A stretch of DNA of 64,000 nt from Magicicada septendecula. Taxonomy: Eukaryota; Arthropoda; Insecta; Hemiptera; Cicadidae. The notes beneath the pieces were generated by a model. That model made no database searches, was not told where the DNA came from, and saw nothing but the letters and a program-made list of their open reading frames with translations. Of this stretch, positions 62,087 through 64,000 are shown one piece after another (position 1 is the stretch's first letter; the number at the start of each line of letters is the position of its first letter). The position numbers and the translations under genes were made by a program. The stretch spans positions 49,733,454 to 49,797,453 of the forward strand of contig CM068370.1 in NCBI GenBank assembly GCA_034769895.1, written 5' to 3'.

Positions 62087-63694
62087 TTATCCGTTTCTGG
62101 TACTGGCCGCTGTTCGGGCTGCTCTGTCACTATGGTTTTCCGGAGGATTCCGTAGGTTATAAGCAGTGTTAAATCTCTCTATTGGATCGTCACAGTACGG
62201 ATCATATTCATATGGTTCTATTTCATCTTCGTTCCGTCTGTTCCTTCCCTCAGCATTCCTGGAACTTGGATTAGGTTCATTGTTTCCATGATATCCCTCT
62301 TGGTCATCCCCGGCCTCAGCCAGGATATGGTTTATTCGAACATACTGGACTCCCTGGTCATTGTTTGGCTGATTTATTGCGGGCGCGTCTCCCCTTCGTT
62401 CCCTGCTCCTCCTATCTTCTTCCGGACTCCTGCTCCTTCTTCCGTAACCACGTCTTCTGTCGTTTTGGGCATTGACATAATTTACCTGTCGTCTGTGTGG
62501 TTGATTCGGTCCTGACTGGTTATTATTATGGTACTGATTATTTGGTCTGTTATAACCACCTCCATTTTGGTTATTCCCCCTGTTGTAAGGATGGTTTACA
62601 TTGTTATTATTATTGGGGTAATTCTGATTATGGTTTCTTGGGTAATTATTATTGTTGTTTTGGTTATGGAACCCTCGATAATTGTTGAGGTTGGATGGCG
62701 GATGATTGGCCGGGGTGTGGTTTCCTTGTGGCCCACTTGGTTGATTCCTGTTGTCATAATTCCTGTAGTTTGGTGAGTTCTTCTGTCTGTTCAAGACATA
62801 GTGTTTCTCCCGCTCGTACTCTTCCAATAATGCGGCCATCTCTTGTATAGTTTTAATTCGTCCACTTAAACGGCTTTTTGTGATCTCACCGTCGTAGTGA
62901 TACGCCAATTGCGTCACTAGGCATTCTTCCGGGATGTTGGGTTCGAGGTTCCTTGCTATGCTTACCTTACCTAAAAAGTAAGCGGTTGGTGACTGTCCTA
63001 GGTAAGGGTCGAATCTGCCATTGCTTATGTTGTTTCTCACCACGTGCTGAGTCGCCTCCGACCAGTATTTGTCTTTGAATAATTTCTTGAACTCACTGAA
63101 ATTATTTATGTCTGGTCTCACCGCCGTCCACCAATTATCATGGACTTCTTTGAACATGTCATCTATCATGCTCTTGATTACCGTCCACCTTGTCTCTCTG
63201 GTTCGGGCTAAGTTCTCCTCCACTCGTTCTATAAACTCAATTGGATTGCGTTTATAGTTTTTAAAGTTTATTGTCTCTCTGTTTTCGCTACATAATACAT
63301 GTGAGGTCATGACTGGTTGATCCTTCAATGCGTTGATCTCCTCCTGTAGGCGTAACTCTCTAGCCCTAAATTCAGCAATTTTCCCTTCTTGGGCGGTTGT
63401 GGTGTCCTTCACTTCACTCACTGATGCGTCCAATCTGCTATAGTTCTCTCCTACTCTGGTTTGTATCTGTTCTAATTTGTTGTTGGTTTCTTTTTGGAGT
63501 CCTTCAACCCTCCTCTTACCTTCGCCTTCCACTTCATTCACCTTGATCAAAATTTCTTCTCGGACTTGCATCACTACTTCGCTGGTTTTCTCTATCTTCT
63601 CTTCCGTTTCCATTACAGTTTGTTTCAGTTCTTCTCTGTACTCTGTCAACTGTTGCTGTAATGTATCTTGGTTATATTCAATTTTGTCATTCAA
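62087..63694 (-). CDS. Ty3/gypsy-like Gag, core and C-terminus
   Basis: This 535-codon frame ends at 62087. Residues 1 to about 125 are coiled coil (EELKQTVMETEEKIEKTSEV). Residues about 135-300 form a retrotransposon Gag core, with FKNYKRNPIEFIERVEENL, DNWWTAVRPDINNFSEFKKL, FKDKYWSEATQHVV and ECLVTQLAYHYDG. The tail is Asn/Gly-rich (YNRGNNQNGGGYNRPNNQYH), then Arg/Ser-rich (RGYGRRSRSPEEDRRSRERR), then acidic. No CCHC zinc knuckle is present, so RNA binding may rest on the basic tail. The listed start is only the first Met after an in-frame TAG at 63710-63712; the same frame continues upstream as coiled coil. Confidence 0.8.
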   Translation of the reverse strand: MNDKIEYNQDTLQQQLTEYREELKQTVMETEEKIEKTSEVVMQVREEILIKVNEVEGEGKRRVEGLQKETNNKLEQIQTRVGENYSRLDASVSEVKDTTTAQEGKIAEFRARELRLQEEINALKDQPVMTSHVLCSENRETINFKNYKRNPIEFIERVEENLARTRETRWTVIKSMIDDMFKEVHDNWWTAVRPDINNFSEFKKLFKDKYWSEATQHVVRNNISNGRFDPYLGQSPTAYFLGKVSIARNLEPNIPEECLVTQLAYHYDGEITKSRLSGRIKTIQEMAALLEEYEREKHYVLNRQKNSPNYRNYDNRNQPSGPQGNHTPANHPPSNLNNYRGFHNQNNNNNYPRNHNQNYPNNNNNVNHPYNRGNNQNGGGYNRPNNQYHNNNQSGPNQPHRRQVNYVNAQNDRRRGYGRRSRSPEEDRRSRERRGDAPAINQPNNDQGVQYVRINHILAEAGDDQEGYHGNNEPNPSSRNAEGRNRRNEDEIEPYEYDPYCDDPIERFNTAYNLRNPPENHSDRAARTAASTRNG

Positions 63695-63712
63695 CGTTTC
63701 AATGTCCTCCTA

Positions 63713-63997
63713 CATGAGTCTCAAGGCTTCACTGGTTTTCTCATTACTTCTCTCTATCTTCTCACTGATTATTTTATTCTCTTCCTTCATCTCCTGTCGT
63801 AATTTTTCGTTATTTCCATTAATGGTCCGCCTTAAATCTTCCTTAGTGCTGTCCAATTTCTCCTCCTCTTTCTTGAAATTGTTATTAATTAACTCAAATT
63901 TCTTATTCAATTCTTCGTTATTTTGTTGTAATAATTTTTTATTGTCCTCCTTCATTTCTTTCTTGGTGCTGTCCAGTTTTTCATTCATTTCCTTCAA
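63713..63997 (-). CDS. Gag N-terminal coiled coil, 5' part (runs off window)
   Basis: In the same frame as the Gag core and separated from it by one TAG codon (63710-63712), this part encodes KEMNEKLDSTKKEMKEDNKK and FKKEEEKLDSTKEDLRR, a repeated Lys/Glu coiled coil. It matches the N-terminal region of the truncated Gag at 27322-27975. The true start and the primer-binding site lie beyond the window. The stop may be a recent mutation, an assembly error or a readthrough codon. Confidence 0.7.
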
Positions 63998-64000
63998 GGT

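Overview
The window looks like repeat-rich, gene-poor DNA from a large arthropod genome, most likely an insect. The evidence is a mariner-type transposase with an insect-style N-terminal helix-turn-helix, many decayed LINE reverse transcriptases, Penelope-like (GIY-YIG) remnants, Ty3/gypsy-like Gag genes, and abundant micro- and minisatellites in AT-rich sequence. A cockroach-, termite- or stick-insect-like genome fits best, but the species is an inference. I found no host protein-coding gene, rRNA, credible tRNA gene or CRISPR array. Nearly everything interpretable is mobile-element derived.

Layout. 1-7 kb: LINE 3' ends and two direct copies of a 0.93-0.96 kb repeat (1079-2005, 6187-7146). 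7.7-12.3 kb: solo or truncated LTRs of one family, a long hairpin element (10408-10755), a long-TIR MITE (11048-11480) and a 136-bp tandem array that appears to have grown from LTR sequence. 12.9-26.3 kb: LINE remnants, a non-autonomous hAT element with a perfect 8-bp target duplication (18278-19111), two (GT)n tracts, a 28-bp minisatellite and a Penelope-like 3' fragment. 27.3-31.5 kb: the 5' part of an LTR retrotransposon on the minus strand, with Gag N-terminus, tRNA-Lys-type primer-binding site and long AT-rich LTR/U3 sequence. 31.6-33.6 kb: a 28-copy, 72-bp satellite with a hint of higher-order (720 bp) structure. 33.9-36.4 kb: a LINE RT, then a complete mariner-like element with a frameshifted transposase. 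38-42 kb: microsatellites, a Gag C-terminal remnant and a LINE end. 41.9-44.2 kb: two more LTRs of the 7.7-kb family, one with a 34-bp unit amplified 14 times at its 5' end. 45-57 kb: further LINE remnants, a Penelope-like GIY-YIG remnant, and MITEs including one with TAA target duplications. 58-64 kb: a long T-rich block followed by a largely intact Gag gene on the minus strand, split by one in-frame stop and running off the window.

How the parts relate. The LINE fragments are 3'-biased and several end in GAA, AAG or GAT triplet runs, so many triplet microsatellites here probably began as LINE tails. The LTR family at 7.7-9.1, 11.5-12.3 and 41.9-44.2 kb is flanked by ATAT at nearly every readable end, pointing to a sequence-specific integrase. 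A short hairpin motif (CTGANGA, stem-loop, GAAAY) recurs next to Penelope-like and other repeats and resembles a hammerhead-ribozyme core. Coordinates of decayed elements are approximate.
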